Positions 1-5,555 of a stretch of DNA of 8,699 nucleotides are shown in pieces. The DNA comes from JBFJVD01 sp041624375 (GTDB taxonomy: Bacteria; Chloroflexota; Anaerolineae; Anaerolineales; E44-bin32): the NCBI GenBank assembly GCA_041624375.1, contig JBFJVD010000125.1, positions 1 through 8,699 on the forward strand, in the 5' to 3' direction. Position numbers and translations under genes: made by a program. The notes beneath the pieces are model-generated. The model did no database searches. It was not told the origin of the DNA and saw only the letters and a program-made list of their open reading frames with translations. How positions within the stretch are numbered: the first letter of the stretch is position 1; each line of letters opens with the position of its first letter.

Positions 1-867
1 CAGATGCCGCGTTTTGTCGTCCCCGGGGGCACCCAGGCCATCGGCCGCGAGCTGCTCGATGTCGCCCGACATGCCGAGGAAGCAGGCTTCGACAGCTTAT
101 GGGTGATGGACCATTTCTTCCAGATCAAGTGGGTTGGGGAGGTCGATGATCCGATGCTGGAGGCTTACACCACGCTGGGCGCCATCGCCGCAGTCACCCA
201 GCGGGTGAGCCTCGGGACGATGGTCACGGGCGTGATCTACCGGCACCCCGGCATCCTGGTGAAAACCGTGACCACGCTGGACGTGCTCTCTGGCGGCCGC
301 GCCTACTTCGGGATCGGCGCCGCCTGGTTTGAGCGCGAAGCGCTGGGGCTTGGTGCACCGTTCCCAGCCCTGAAGGTGCGCTTTGAATGGCTGGAGGAAG
401 CGCTTCAAATCGCGCACCAGATGTGGTCGGAGAACGGGCAGCTCTACGAAGGAAAGCATTTCAAACTTGAGGAAACGCTCAATCGACCGCAGCCTGTAAG
501 CCAGCCACATCCGCCGATCCTGATCGGCGGCATGGGTGAGAAGAAGACTCTGCGCCTGGTCGCCCAATACGCAGATGCCTGCAACTTGTTCGCTCGCCAG
601 GGCATGGATGTCATCCGCCATAAGCTCGACGTCTTGTGGCAGCACTGCGAAGACCTTGGGCGCCCCTACGAGGAGATCGAGAAGACGACGCTTTCCAGCG
701 TCCATCTGGCGCCGGACAAGCAATCGGCCGCCGACGTGATCGATTTCTGTCGGCAGCTCTCGGATGCAGGGATTCACCACGCCCTGTTTAATATGCCGAA
801 CATGTATGACCGGACGCCGCTCGACATCTTTGGGAAGGAGATTTTGCCAGTCGTTCACGAATTCTGA
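1..867 (+). CDS. LLM-class, probable F420-dependent oxidoreductase (5' end outside window)
   Basis: Luciferase-like monooxygenase-fold (TIM barrel) flavin/F420 oxidoreductase; the substrate cannot be told from sequence. Counting from the in-frame ATG at base 4, the family signatures are AEEAGFDSLWVMDHFF (residues 24-39), a conserved strand RVSLGTMVTG (67-76) followed by the HPG motif (81-83), LSGGRAYFGIGAAWFE (95-110), RFEWLEEAL (126-134), and PILIGGMGEKKTLRLVAQYAD (171-191) near the C-terminal phosphate-binding part. The reading frame is open to base 1. Family members usually begin with a short strand such as GLQxPxF before PGG, so the ATG at base 4 looks internal and the true start is probably a handful of codons upstream. 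It ends in TGA at 865-867. In this family F420 rather than FMN is the usual cofactor, but this is known only by resemblance. No partner gene is visible; the next gene lies 249 bases downstream and is unrelated. Confidence 0.85.
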   Translation, partial: QMPRFVVPGGTQAIGRELLDVARHAEEAGFDSLWVMDHFFQIKWVGEVDDPMLEAYTTLGAIAAVTQRVSLGTMVTGVIYRHPGILVKTVTTLDVLSGGRAYFGIGAAWFEREALGLGAPFPALKVRFEWLEEALQIAHQMWSENGQLYEGKHFKLEETLNRPQPVSQPHPPILIGGMGEKKTLRLVAQYADACNLFARQGMDVIRHKLDVLWQHCEDLGRPYEEIEKTTLSSVHLAPDKQSAADVIDFCRQLSDAGIHHALFNMPNMYDRTPLDIFGKEILPVVHEF

Positions 868-961
868 TGGATAGCGTGGGCTGCCCCAGACCGCTTGCTT
901 GGCGCGGGTCGGTGCCGCCAGGCGTCGAACACTCCTGCCTGTGCTGAACCTTCTACGGCTG

Positions 962-975
962 CCAGCCATGGCTGG
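962..975. promoter_or_regulatory. Perfect 14-bp palindrome, possible operator
   Basis: CCAGCCATGGCTGG is a perfect palindrome in the 249-base gap between the oxidoreductase and lipoprotein genes. It lies about 30 bases upstream of the proposed -35 of the lipoprotein gene. It could bind a dimeric regulator, or fold as a 5-bp hairpin. No T-tract follows, so it is a poor terminator. Apart from this and the weak promoter at 1005-1033, I see nothing in the gap 868-1116. A palindrome of this length can arise by chance in GC-rich DNA. Confidence 0.25.
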
Positions 976-1004
976 AGTCTGTGCACGCAGGACTTCCTGG
1001 CGAA

Positions 1005-1033
1005 TTGCCCCATCTACGTGAGAGGTGTAGCAT
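1005..1033 (+). promoter_or_regulatory. Weak candidate promoter for lipoprotein gene
   Basis: TTGCCC (1005-1010) and TAGCAT (1028-1033) are separated by 17 bases; the -10 matches four of six consensus positions. Initiation would fall near 1040, giving a leader of about 77 bases. The same TAGCATA string occurs in the second rRNA promoter (8533-8539), which supports it slightly. Confidence 0.3.
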
Positions 1034-1116
1034 AGGGGGCGCGCGCAACCTTACTGGTGGCCCAGTTAGGGACCCGAGCCGATCGATGAGGTTCACTCAA
1101 AGCGCAAGGGAGTATC

Positions 1117-1779
1117 ATGCACAAGACAAAATCCTTCTACGCACTGCTGGCCTTATTGCTTGCCTCGCTGGCCTGCGCAATCCCCAACCCACTGGCGGGC
1201 GGAGGGTCCGACGGACCTTCGGCTGCCGGGGGTGTCCTCTTCAGCGATGACTTTGGCAGCACGGACACGGGCTGGGAAGTCGGCGACTACCAGACGGGCA
1301 GCGTCGGATACGGCAGTGGGGTCTACTTCGTGCGGGCGCTGGGGAATGGCGACACGATGTGGGGGCAGGCAAGCCGATCCTTCACAGACGTGCACATCGA
1401 GGTCGATGCGGCCCAGATTGAAGCGCCCTCCAACGACAACAACGACTATGGCGTGATCTGCCGGCTTCAGTCGGATGGCAGCGGGTACTACTTGCTGATC
1501 TCCGGCGATGGCTTCTATTCGATCCTGATGGGCACCCAGGGTGGGTTCGAGCAGCTGGTTGATTGGACGACGTCGAACCTGATCCGCCAGGGCAACACCA
1601 GCAACCACATCACGGCGATCTGTCAGGGATCCAATCTGTCGCTCTATGTCAACGGCGACCTGCTCGCGACCGCCACGGACAGCACCTTCAGCACCGGAGA
1701 TATCGGCCTGACGGCGACCTCCTACGAGTCGACGTCGACCTTGGTCCACTTCGACAACCTGGTGGTCAGCCAGCCATAG
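1117..1779 (+). CDS. Secreted lipoprotein with LamG/jelly-roll-like domain
   Basis: 220 residues. The N-terminus is a type II signal peptide: basic HKTK (2-5), hydrophobic core 7-18, then LASLAC with Cys20 as the probable lipidated residue. Ser rather than Leu at -3 makes the lipobox slightly atypical. A Gly/Ser/Pro-rich spacer (21-40) leads to one beta-rich domain (about 41-217), starting FSDDFGSTDTGWEVGD, containing a DYGVICR-x-GYYLLISGDG core (110-131) and ending VHFDNLVVSQP. This pattern (DDF...GW at the start, xVHFDNxxV at the end) is that of concanavalin-like DUF1080/LamG domains, which often bind glycans or serve as envelope modules. No hydrolase residues can be assigned, so no enzyme activity is proposed. 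AGGGAG at 1107-1112 is a good ribosome binding site, though only 4 bases from the ATG. Convergent with the YacP-like gene. Confidence 0.7.
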   Translation: MHKTKSFYALLALLLASLACAIPNPLAGGGSDGPSAAGGVLFSDDFGSTDTGWEVGDYQTGSVGYGSGVYFVRALGNGDTMWGQASRSFTDVHIEVDAAQIEAPSNDNNDYGVICRLQSDGSGYYLLISGDGFYSILMGTQGGFEQLVDWTTSNLIRQGNTSNHITAICQGSNLSLYVNGDLLATATDSTFSTGDIGLTATSYESTSTLVHFDNLVVSQP

Positions 1780-1814
1780 CGCGCGAGCCGACTGTCCATT
1801 TGAGTCGTCAGCTG

Positions 1815-1855
1815 AACAAAATGTGACCGCCGGTCGTCGGGAACGACCGGCGGTC
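1815..1855 (-). terminator. 13-bp GC hairpin, terminator for the YacP-like gene
   Basis: GACCGCCGGTCGT (1825-1837) pairs perfectly with ACGACCGGCGGTC (1843-1855) around a 5-base loop. Read on the minus strand, the stem is followed by ACATTTTGTT (1824-1815), a reasonable U-tract, so it suits the minus-strand YacP-like gene. On the plus strand the downstream side is not T-rich, but the stem could still slow readthrough from the lipoprotein gene that ends at 1779. About 156 bases separate it from the YacP stop. I see no gene in 1780-2011. Confidence 0.75.
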
Positions 1856-2011
1856 GAGCTGTTGGGCTCTGCCAGACCTAGCGGGGAAACGAGTATGGCA
1901 GGGGGTTCCCAAGAGCTTGCCCCATGGCGCAATGCCAGAGGCGAATGTCACTTCTATCCTACCACCAAATCCCACAAGGTGGAACAAGAATCAGGCGCCC
2001 TGTCCGAGCCC

Positions 2012-2494
2012 TTACGAAGGATCTTTGTCCTCGGGCTCCGTGAAGAGGCGTTCCCAGTGCGCCAGTTCGTCCGGATCAAGCGGGGCTTCGGGCTTCTCTT
2101 GATCGCCGGGCGCCGTGGGTCGCGCGGCGAGTTCCGCCGCAAAGGCCTGGCTCGCAATGGATTGTGCGCCCGCGGCGCGCGCTTCGGCTCGAACCGCTCG
2201 ATCGGAAGAGACCACCGTCCAGTTGCGCGCCCGGCCCCTCAGACGTTTCAGTTCGCTGCGGATCGCTTGATCGGCCGTGCGCGGCCTGGCGATGAAGCGC
2301 ACCGTCAGATTCGCGGAAGTGGGCGGATCGGAAGAGCCAGGCGCGCGGTGATCGAAGTAAACGGTGACCTTCCGCCTCGTCCTCAGACAGAAGCGACGCA
2401 GCAGCTCGATCAGCTTGAGCTCGTCGTCGGGATCCGAGAGGCTCAAGCCGGGCATCTGGCCGATCAGATTGTGGCCATCGATGAGATAGGGCAT
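2012..2494 (-). CDS. YacP-like NYN domain protein (putative ribonuclease)
   Basis: 160 residues, a PIN-like NYN domain of the YacP (DUF901) family. The B. subtilis member, Rae1/YacP, is a ribosome-associated mRNA endonuclease; the role here is inferred from the family only. Visible signatures are MPYLIDGHNLI with Asp6 and Asn9, VYFD with Asp48, TADQAI with Asp75, VVSSD with Asp98, and the usual C-terminal tail ELAHWERLF (143-151). The acidic residues match the metal-binding set of PIN/NYN nucleases, so the enzyme looks intact. I chose the ATG at 2494 because family proteins begin right before the YLIDGHN strand. An in-frame ATG at 2536 would add 14 residues of no recognisable character. Neither start has a strong ribosome binding site. 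Transcription probably starts near 2575 from the divergent promoter region. Confidence 0.8.
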   Translation of the reverse strand: MPYLIDGHNLIGQMPGLSLSDPDDELKLIELLRRFCLRTRRKVTVYFDHRAPGSSDPPTSANLTVRFIARPRTADQAIRSELKRLRGRARNWTVVSSDRAVRAEARAAGAQSIASQAFAAELAARPTAPGDQEKPEAPLDPDELAHWERLFTEPEDKDPS

Positions 2495-2581
2495 CTTCGG
2501 CTCGCATATGGCCAGGCACCCAGCCTGGATAAGCATGGCCCGGAGCTGTGGCCTGGCGCCCGGACCGGATTTGACGATGGC

Positions 2582-2611
2582 ATTCTAGACCTGGCGCGTG
2601 GAGCGCGTCAA
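2582..2611 (-). promoter_or_regulatory. Promoter of the YacP-like gene
   Basis: On the minus strand TTGACG (2611-2606) and TAGAAT (2587-2582) are spaced by 18 bases; each matches five of six consensus positions. Initiation is expected near 2575, about 80 bases before the chosen start codon. The -35 box directly abuts the proposed -35 of the plus-strand LysM gene promoter. Confidence 0.6.
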
Positions 2612-2640
2612 TTCCGTTTTGCAGTGCGCTGTGCTATCAT
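2612..2640 (+). promoter_or_regulatory. Extended -10 promoter of the LysM/LTD gene
   Basis: TGCTATCAT (2632-2640) is an extended -10 (TGn plus TATCAT, five of six). A 17-base spacer puts the -35 at TTCCGT (2612-2617), which is poor, as is usual for extended -10 promoters. Initiation would fall near 2647, only two bases before the ATG at 2649, so the mRNA may be leaderless. Confidence 0.5.
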
Positions 2641-2648
2641 CTCGCACG

Positions 2649-3395
2649 ATGGGCAGTGTACGCCGGGCGACCTGGCGACAATATCTCCCTTATCTCGTAC
2701 TCAATGTGGTCGTCTCCGCGGCGACCATCCTGTTGATCCTCGTGCTCTGGGGCCGGGCCGGCTCCAGTCCGGCTCCGACGCCGACCCCTACGCTCGATGC
2801 CATCGCCCGCGTTGCGAGCGCCATCCCGACCGCCTCGGCCACCGTGCCGCCCTCCCCGACTCCGGTAACCTATACGGTCCAATCCGGCGACACCCTCGGG
2901 GGGATCGCGGCCGAACTCGGGGTGCCCGTTGAGGCGCTGATGGCCGCCAATGGCCTGGATAATCCGGACACGCTTGCGGTCGGTCAGGTGCTCCTCGTCC
3001 CGGCGCTTGAGGATGAGTCGGGCGCCACCAGGACGCCCCCGCCACCGCCGAGGGCCAGCGCGACGCCGGCCGGAAATGGCGAGCCGCCGAACGTCGAGAT
3101 CCGCGGGGTCACCGGCGCCGGCGATCTGGCGCGCGAGGCCGTGCGGCTCTTGAACACGGGCGGCGTGGCCGCCATGGCCGGCTGGACGCTGGATGACGGC
3201 GAGGGTCAGGTTTACGTCTTTCCGGTCTTCACCCTGCACAGCGGCGCCGTGAGCGTCCATTCGCGAGCCGGCGAGGATACCGTCATCGATCTCTATTGGG
3301 GGCTCAATCAGGCGGTCTGGACCCCTGGGAAGACCGTCACGCTGCGAAACGCCGATGGCGACGTCCAATCGACGTTTCAGATTCCACAGAACTGA
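2649..3395 (+). CDS. Membrane-anchored LysM and lamin-tail-domain (LTD) protein
   Basis: 248 residues. A short basic cytoplasmic tail (1-12, with RR and R) precedes one membrane helix (about 13-34). Outside the membrane come a Pro/Thr/Ala-rich linker (40-72), one LysM domain (74-118: YTVQSGDTLGGIAAELGVPVEAL, then GQVLLVPAL), a second Pro-rich linker (128-146), and an LTD-type Ig-like fold (about 147-246: VEIRGV, AVRLLNTGG, GWTLDD, VYVFPVFTLHSGAVSVHS, LYWGLNQAVWTPGKTVTLRNADG). LysM binds peptidoglycan or other N-acetylglucosamine polymers. LTDs occur in surface proteins and are presumed to bind or support extracellular structures. So this is a cell-surface or wall-associated protein. The ATG at 2649 is preferred because it gives a normal short tail and lies at the predicted transcription start. 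An in-frame GTG at 2598 would lie upstream of the -10, inside the promoter region, and is unlikely. Confidence 0.8.
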   Translation: MGSVRRATWRQYLPYLVLNVVVSAATILLILVLWGRAGSSPAPTPTPTLDAIARVASAIPTASATVPPSPTPVTYTVQSGDTLGGIAAELGVPVEALMAANGLDNPDTLAVGQVLLVPALEDESGATRTPPPPPRASATPAGNGEPPNVEIRGVTGAGDLAREAVRLLNTGGVAAMAGWTLDDGEGQVYVFPVFTLHSGAVSVHSRAGEDTVIDLYWGLNQAVWTPGKTVTLRNADGDVQSTFQIPQN

Positions 3396-3447
3396 GCCTT
3401 TTCGCCCCGGGCCAGACGGTCGCCGGATGTGGGAGGTCTGCAAGGTG

Positions 3448-3513
3448 CCAGTTACCAGTCTCCAATCTCGAGTCTCCAGTACCAGTAACCCATAACGAGT
3501 AACCCCCAACCCC
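3448..3513. repeat. Degenerate heptanucleotide tandem repeat (CCAGTNN)
   Basis: About nine consecutive 7-base units run from 3448 to the ATG at 3514. They read CCAGTTA, CCAGTCT, CCAATCT, CGAGTCT, CCAGTA (one base short), CCAGTAA, CCCATAA, CGAGTAA and CCCCCAA, then CCCC. The period is clear though units are imperfect. It resembles in kind the short tandemly repeated heptamers (STRR) known from filamentous cyanobacteria. It fills the upstream region of the DUF1992 gene and leaves no room for a purine-rich ribosome binding site. Confidence 0.75.
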
Positions 3514-3942
3514 ATGTCCTTCGCCTGGATCGCCGAGCAACGAATCGAAGCAGCCATTGAGGCTGGCGAGTTCGACAATCTGCCTGGGGCGGGCCGGCCG
3601 CTCCAGCTCGAGGACGACTCCCTCATCGATCCGGAGTGGCGCCTCGCCCATCACCTCCTACGGAATGCTGAGCTCGCACCGGCTTGGGTCGAGCTGGACG
3701 TGCGAATCCGGCGCGAGCTTGAAGCGGCGCGCCGCTTGCTGGCGGACATCGCCGCCCGCGAATCTGAGGAGTCTCCGATCTGGGGTCGGGCGGTGACGGT
3801 CTTCTTCCAGCGGGTTGAAAAGATCAATCAGCAGATTGAGCTCTTGAACTTAATGGTGCCGTTGGAGCAGTTTCAGCGCCGGCGGCTGGATCCGGCGCGT
3901 GAGGTGCGGCGGGTGCAGCGGGGCGACCCCCAGAACGATTAA
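3514..3942 (+). CDS. DUF1992 / DnaJ homologue subfamily C member 28-like protein
   Basis: 142 residues, essentially a single DUF1992 domain. The hallmark N-terminal block is AEQRIEAAIEAGEFDNLPGAGRPLQLEDD (7-35), followed by WRLAHHLLRNAELAPAWVELDVRIRREL (42-69), both strongly conserved in this family. The rest (70-142) is predicted mostly helical and charged (for example RELEAARRLLADIAARE). There is no J domain or HPD motif. In bacteria the domain usually stands alone, so this is not a truncation. Function is unknown; the eukaryotic DNAJC28 name comes from domain sharing and does not show chaperone activity. The start at 3514 fits the family (M-x-F/x-x-IAE-RI). The region before it is a CCAGTNN repeat with no ribosome binding site, so translation may be weak, or the start may be used on a leaderless or unstructured mRNA. 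Convergent with tatA. Confidence 0.85.
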   Translation: MSFAWIAEQRIEAAIEAGEFDNLPGAGRPLQLEDDSLIDPEWRLAHHLLRNAELAPAWVELDVRIRRELEAARRLLADIAARESEESPIWGRAVTVFFQRVEKINQQIELLNLMVPLEQFQRRRLDPAREVRRVQRGDPQND

Positions 3943-3961
3943 GCCGGCCATCCGGCCGGCT
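3942..3961. terminator. Shared 8-bp GC hairpin between convergent genes
   Basis: AGCCGGCC (3942-3949) and GGCCGGCT (3954-3961) form a perfect stem with an ATCC loop, beginning in the last base of the DUF1992 stop codon. On the minus strand it is followed by TAATCGTTCT, moderately T-rich, so it may serve tatA. On the plus strand the tail is not T-rich. It sits between the convergent ends at 3942 and 3997. Confidence 0.5.
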
Positions 3962-3996
3962 CGAACTTCATGAGTATGGGGGGCGGCAGTCGAGGA

Positions 3997-4185
3997 TCAG
4001 CTTGCGTCTTCCGACCCTTCGTCCTGTTCGTCCTCTTTCTTGTCGGCGTCACCCTGAAGGCCGCGGCGGAACTCGCGGATGGCGCTCCCCATCTCGCCGC
4101 CGATGCGGCTGAGCCGGCCGACGCCAAAGATCAAAAGGACGATCACCAGGATGATGATCAGTTCCGGTGGGCCTAGGGTGGGCAT
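3997..4185 (-). CDS. tatA: Sec-independent protein translocase subunit TatA
   Basis: 62 residues, the pore-forming-type subunit of the twin-arginine translocase, which exports folded proteins across the cytoplasmic membrane together with TatC. The layout is textbook: short N-terminus with a polar Glu8, one membrane helix (about 9-20, IIILVIVLLIF), the FG hinge (Phe20-Gly21), an amphipathic helix (GRLSRIGGEMGSAIREFRRGL, 23-43), and a charged, strongly acidic tail (46-62). The usual LPEIG is LSRIGG here. TatA and TatE cannot be told apart from TatB with certainty, but the length and the FG motif without a following Pro-rich TatB tail favour TatA. A GGAG (4195-4192) sits six bases before the ATG. 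No tatC or tatB is in the window. It is divergent from the membrane protein gene and convergent with DUF1992. Confidence 0.88.
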   Translation of the reverse strand: MPTLGPPELIIILVIVLLIFGVGRLSRIGGEMGSAIREFRRGLQGDADKKEDEQDEGSEDAS

Positions 4186-4220
4186 AGCACGCTCCGGACT
4201 CCAGGGTGTACGACGAATCG

Positions 4221-4229
4221 ATTATAGCA
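4221..4229 (-). promoter_or_regulatory. Extended -10 promoter of tatA
   Basis: On the minus strand TGCTATAAT (4229-4221) is a perfect extended -10. No good -35 is seen 17-18 bases upstream. Initiation near 4214 gives a leader of about 29 bases that includes the GGAG at 4195-4192. Confidence 0.6.
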
Positions 4230-4251
4230 CCGAAGGGGCACGCAGACTTCG

Positions 4252-4263
4252 TCCTGCGCAGGA
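4252..4263. promoter_or_regulatory. 12-bp palindrome between divergent promoters
   Basis: TCCTGCGCAGGA is a perfect palindrome. It lies about 22 bases upstream of the tatA extended -10 and about 28 bases upstream of the -35 of the membrane protein gene. It could be an operator or activator site serving both, but could also be chance. Confidence 0.3.
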
Positions 4264-4291
4264 TCTGCCCGCTGGATTGTGTCCGGCCGAT

Positions 4292-4321
4292 TTGACCCCC
4301 TTCGGCCCAGCTTTATATAAT
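4292..4321 (+). promoter_or_regulatory. Near-consensus promoter of the membrane protein gene
   Basis: TTGACC (4292-4297) and a perfect TATAAT (4316-4321) are spaced by 18 bases. Initiation is expected about 4327-4329, which coincides with the GTG (4327) or TTG (4330) start codon, predicting a leaderless mRNA. Confidence 0.7.
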
Positions 4322-4326
4322 GGAGG

Positions 4327-5334
4327 GTGTTGACATTTGCCCCTTCCAGCCTCGACCGGCTGGTCACCCGTACAAGACTCCCCTGGCGCTGGTTCTACCT
4401 TCTCACCAGTGCGCTCCTGCTCCTTCTGCCCGTTGCCGCTGCTTCTCTCGACGGCCGCCTGGATGAGCTGCTCTATGGCGGTTTGTGGCGAACGCTGTTC
4501 CTCGCGCCGGTGATCGTTATCTACAGCCTGTCGATCTATTCATTTCTGGCCGGGTCCCAACAGAACGCCATTGAAGCTCTGCGCCGTCCGGTCCAGCTCG
4601 AAGACGTTGCGTTCAACCGCCTCGTCCGCAAGGCCTCCGTGCTCAATCCCTGGATCGAGCGGGGCGCCTTCGCGGCCGGAGTGCTCTTTGGCTTCCTGGC
4701 GGACGCTCCCTGGACGGGGGATGGAGATACGGGGTGGCTTTCCATCTATTATCCATTTGCCACCGGGCTGATGCTTGGCCTGCTGGCCTGGATCATCTAT
4801 ATCTCGCTGGCCGGCACCCGCGTTCAGGCCGTGATCCATCGGCAGGAGATGAAGATCGACATCTTTGATCTGAAAGCATTCGAGCCGATCGGGCGCTACA
4901 GCCTGTACGTCGCGCTCGCGTTCGTCGGCGGCAGCGCCCTCAGCGTCATCTTCTTCAACCCTTTTATAGGGGGGATTAACACGCCATCGCTTATTCTGTA
5001 CGGGACTCTGGCGCTCATGACGCCGCTCGTCTTCTTTGTCGGCATGCGGCCCACCCACCGCGTGCTTGCCGAAAAGAAGGAGCAGGAGATCGAAGAAGTC
5101 GAGCGGGCCATCGCCGCCACCTTCCGCGAGATGAAAGCGCGCAAGGCCCGGGGCGAGGACGTCAGCGCCGTCTCGACCGAGCTCAACCTGTGGCTTCAGT
5201 ATGAGGCGCGGCTGCGCAAGGCGCGGACCTGGCCCTACAACACCGCCATGCTGCGGACGCTCTTCCTCTCGATCCTGATCCCGGCGGGCGCTTCGCTGGT
5301 CCAGCATGTCGTAGGCCGTCTGTTCAGCGGCTGA
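4327..5334 (+). CDS. Polytopic membrane protein of unknown function
   Basis: 335 residues; I do not recognise the family. Probable membrane helices are near 21-39, 54-74, 112-126, 140-162, 190-211, 220-240 and 310-331. Between the last two lies a long soluble, highly charged helical stretch (about 245-305, with AEKKEQEIEEVERAIAA and REMKARKARGE) that may form a coiled coil, probably cytoplasmic. Other soluble loops hold LRRPVQLEDVAFNRLVRKASVLNPWIERG (85-113) and HRQEMKIDIFDLKAFEPIG (171-189). No transporter, kinase or peptidase motif is visible. The first possible start is GTG 4327, next TTG 4330; no ATG lies before the first helix. Because the strong promoter's -10 ends at 4321, the start codon and the transcription start coincide. 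The GGAGG at 4322-4326 looks like a ribosome binding site but would probably not be transcribed. Ends 4 bases before a two-hairpin terminator region. Confidence 0.75.
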   Translation: MLTFAPSSLDRLVTRTRLPWRWFYLLTSALLLLLPVAAASLDGRLDELLYGGLWRTLFLAPVIVIYSLSIYSFLAGSQQNAIEALRRPVQLEDVAFNRLVRKASVLNPWIERGAFAAGVLFGFLADAPWTGDGDTGWLSIYYPFATGLMLGLLAWIIYISLAGTRVQAVIHRQEMKIDIFDLKAFEPIGRYSLYVALAFVGGSALSVIFFNPFIGGINTPSLILYGTLALMTPLVFFVGMRPTHRVLAEKKEQEIEEVERAIAATFREMKARKARGEDVSAVSTELNLWLQYEARLRKARTWPYNTAMLRTLFLSILIPAGASLVQHVVGRLFSG

Positions 5335-5354
5335 CCCGGCGGCCCACCAACGAG

Positions 5355-5375
5355 GGGCAGGGTTGGACCCTGCCC
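5355..5375. other. 9-bp perfect hairpin after the membrane protein gene
   Basis: GGGCAGGGT (5355-5363) and ACCCTGCCC (5367-5375) pair around a TGG loop, 20 bases after the stop. No T-tract follows. It may stabilise the mRNA 3' end or act with the terminator hairpin 18 bases downstream. Confidence 0.6.
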
Positions 5376-5393
5376 ACGCATCGGTGCTGACTC

Positions 5394-5421
5394 GGAGGGA
5401 GCAGGTCCCTCCCTTGTTTTT
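5394..5421 (+). terminator. Intrinsic terminator of the membrane protein gene
   Basis: GGAGGGA (5394-5400) pairs with TCCCTCC (5406-5412) around a 5-base loop and is followed by CTTGTTTTT. This is a standard Rho-independent terminator and separates the membrane protein unit from dnaX. Confidence 0.8.
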
Positions 5422-5465
5422 GAATGGCCTCAACGCTGCCGCTCGCGCCCGAGAAGGCGGGAGTC

Positions 5466-5494
5466 TTGCGTCGGCCTGGGGCGTCTGATACACT
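5466..5494 (+). promoter_or_regulatory. Extended -10 promoter of dnaX-ybaB-recR
   Basis: TTGCGT (5466-5471) is followed 17 bases later by TACACT (5489-5494), preceded by TGA, making an extended -10. Initiation near 5501 gives a leader of about 55 bases before the ATG at 5556. It lies downstream of the terminator at 5394-5421, as expected for a separate operon. Confidence 0.45.
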
Positions 5495-5555
5495 CGCGGG
5501 AGCGAACCGCCGGCCACTGAGTTCAGCGTCAGTCGGAAAAGTGAGGCGAAGTCGG

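Noticed and set aside
97..969. 290-codon open frame on the minus strand opposite the oxidoreductase
   Set aside because: It is the complement of a clearly conserved LLM-family gene; its Arg/His-rich composition is typical of an antisense frame in GC-rich DNA.
1823..2932. 369-codon plus-strand open frame
   Set aside because: It covers the terminator hairpin, the antisense of the YacP-like gene, the divergent promoters and the start of the LysM gene in another frame; no domain is visible.
3514..3942. Functional DnaJ co-chaperone
   Set aside because: No J domain or HPD motif; only DUF1992 is present, so a chaperone role cannot be claimed.
5341..5421. Possible SRP RNA upstream of dnaX
   Set aside because: The conserved SRP core (GUCAGG-type loop with GGAAG and AGCAGCC) is not present; only two simple hairpins are seen.
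5424..5555. N-terminal 44-codon extension of DnaX
   Set aside because: DnaX proteins begin at the MGQALYRKWRP block; the extension region contains the proposed promoter and no conserved sequence.
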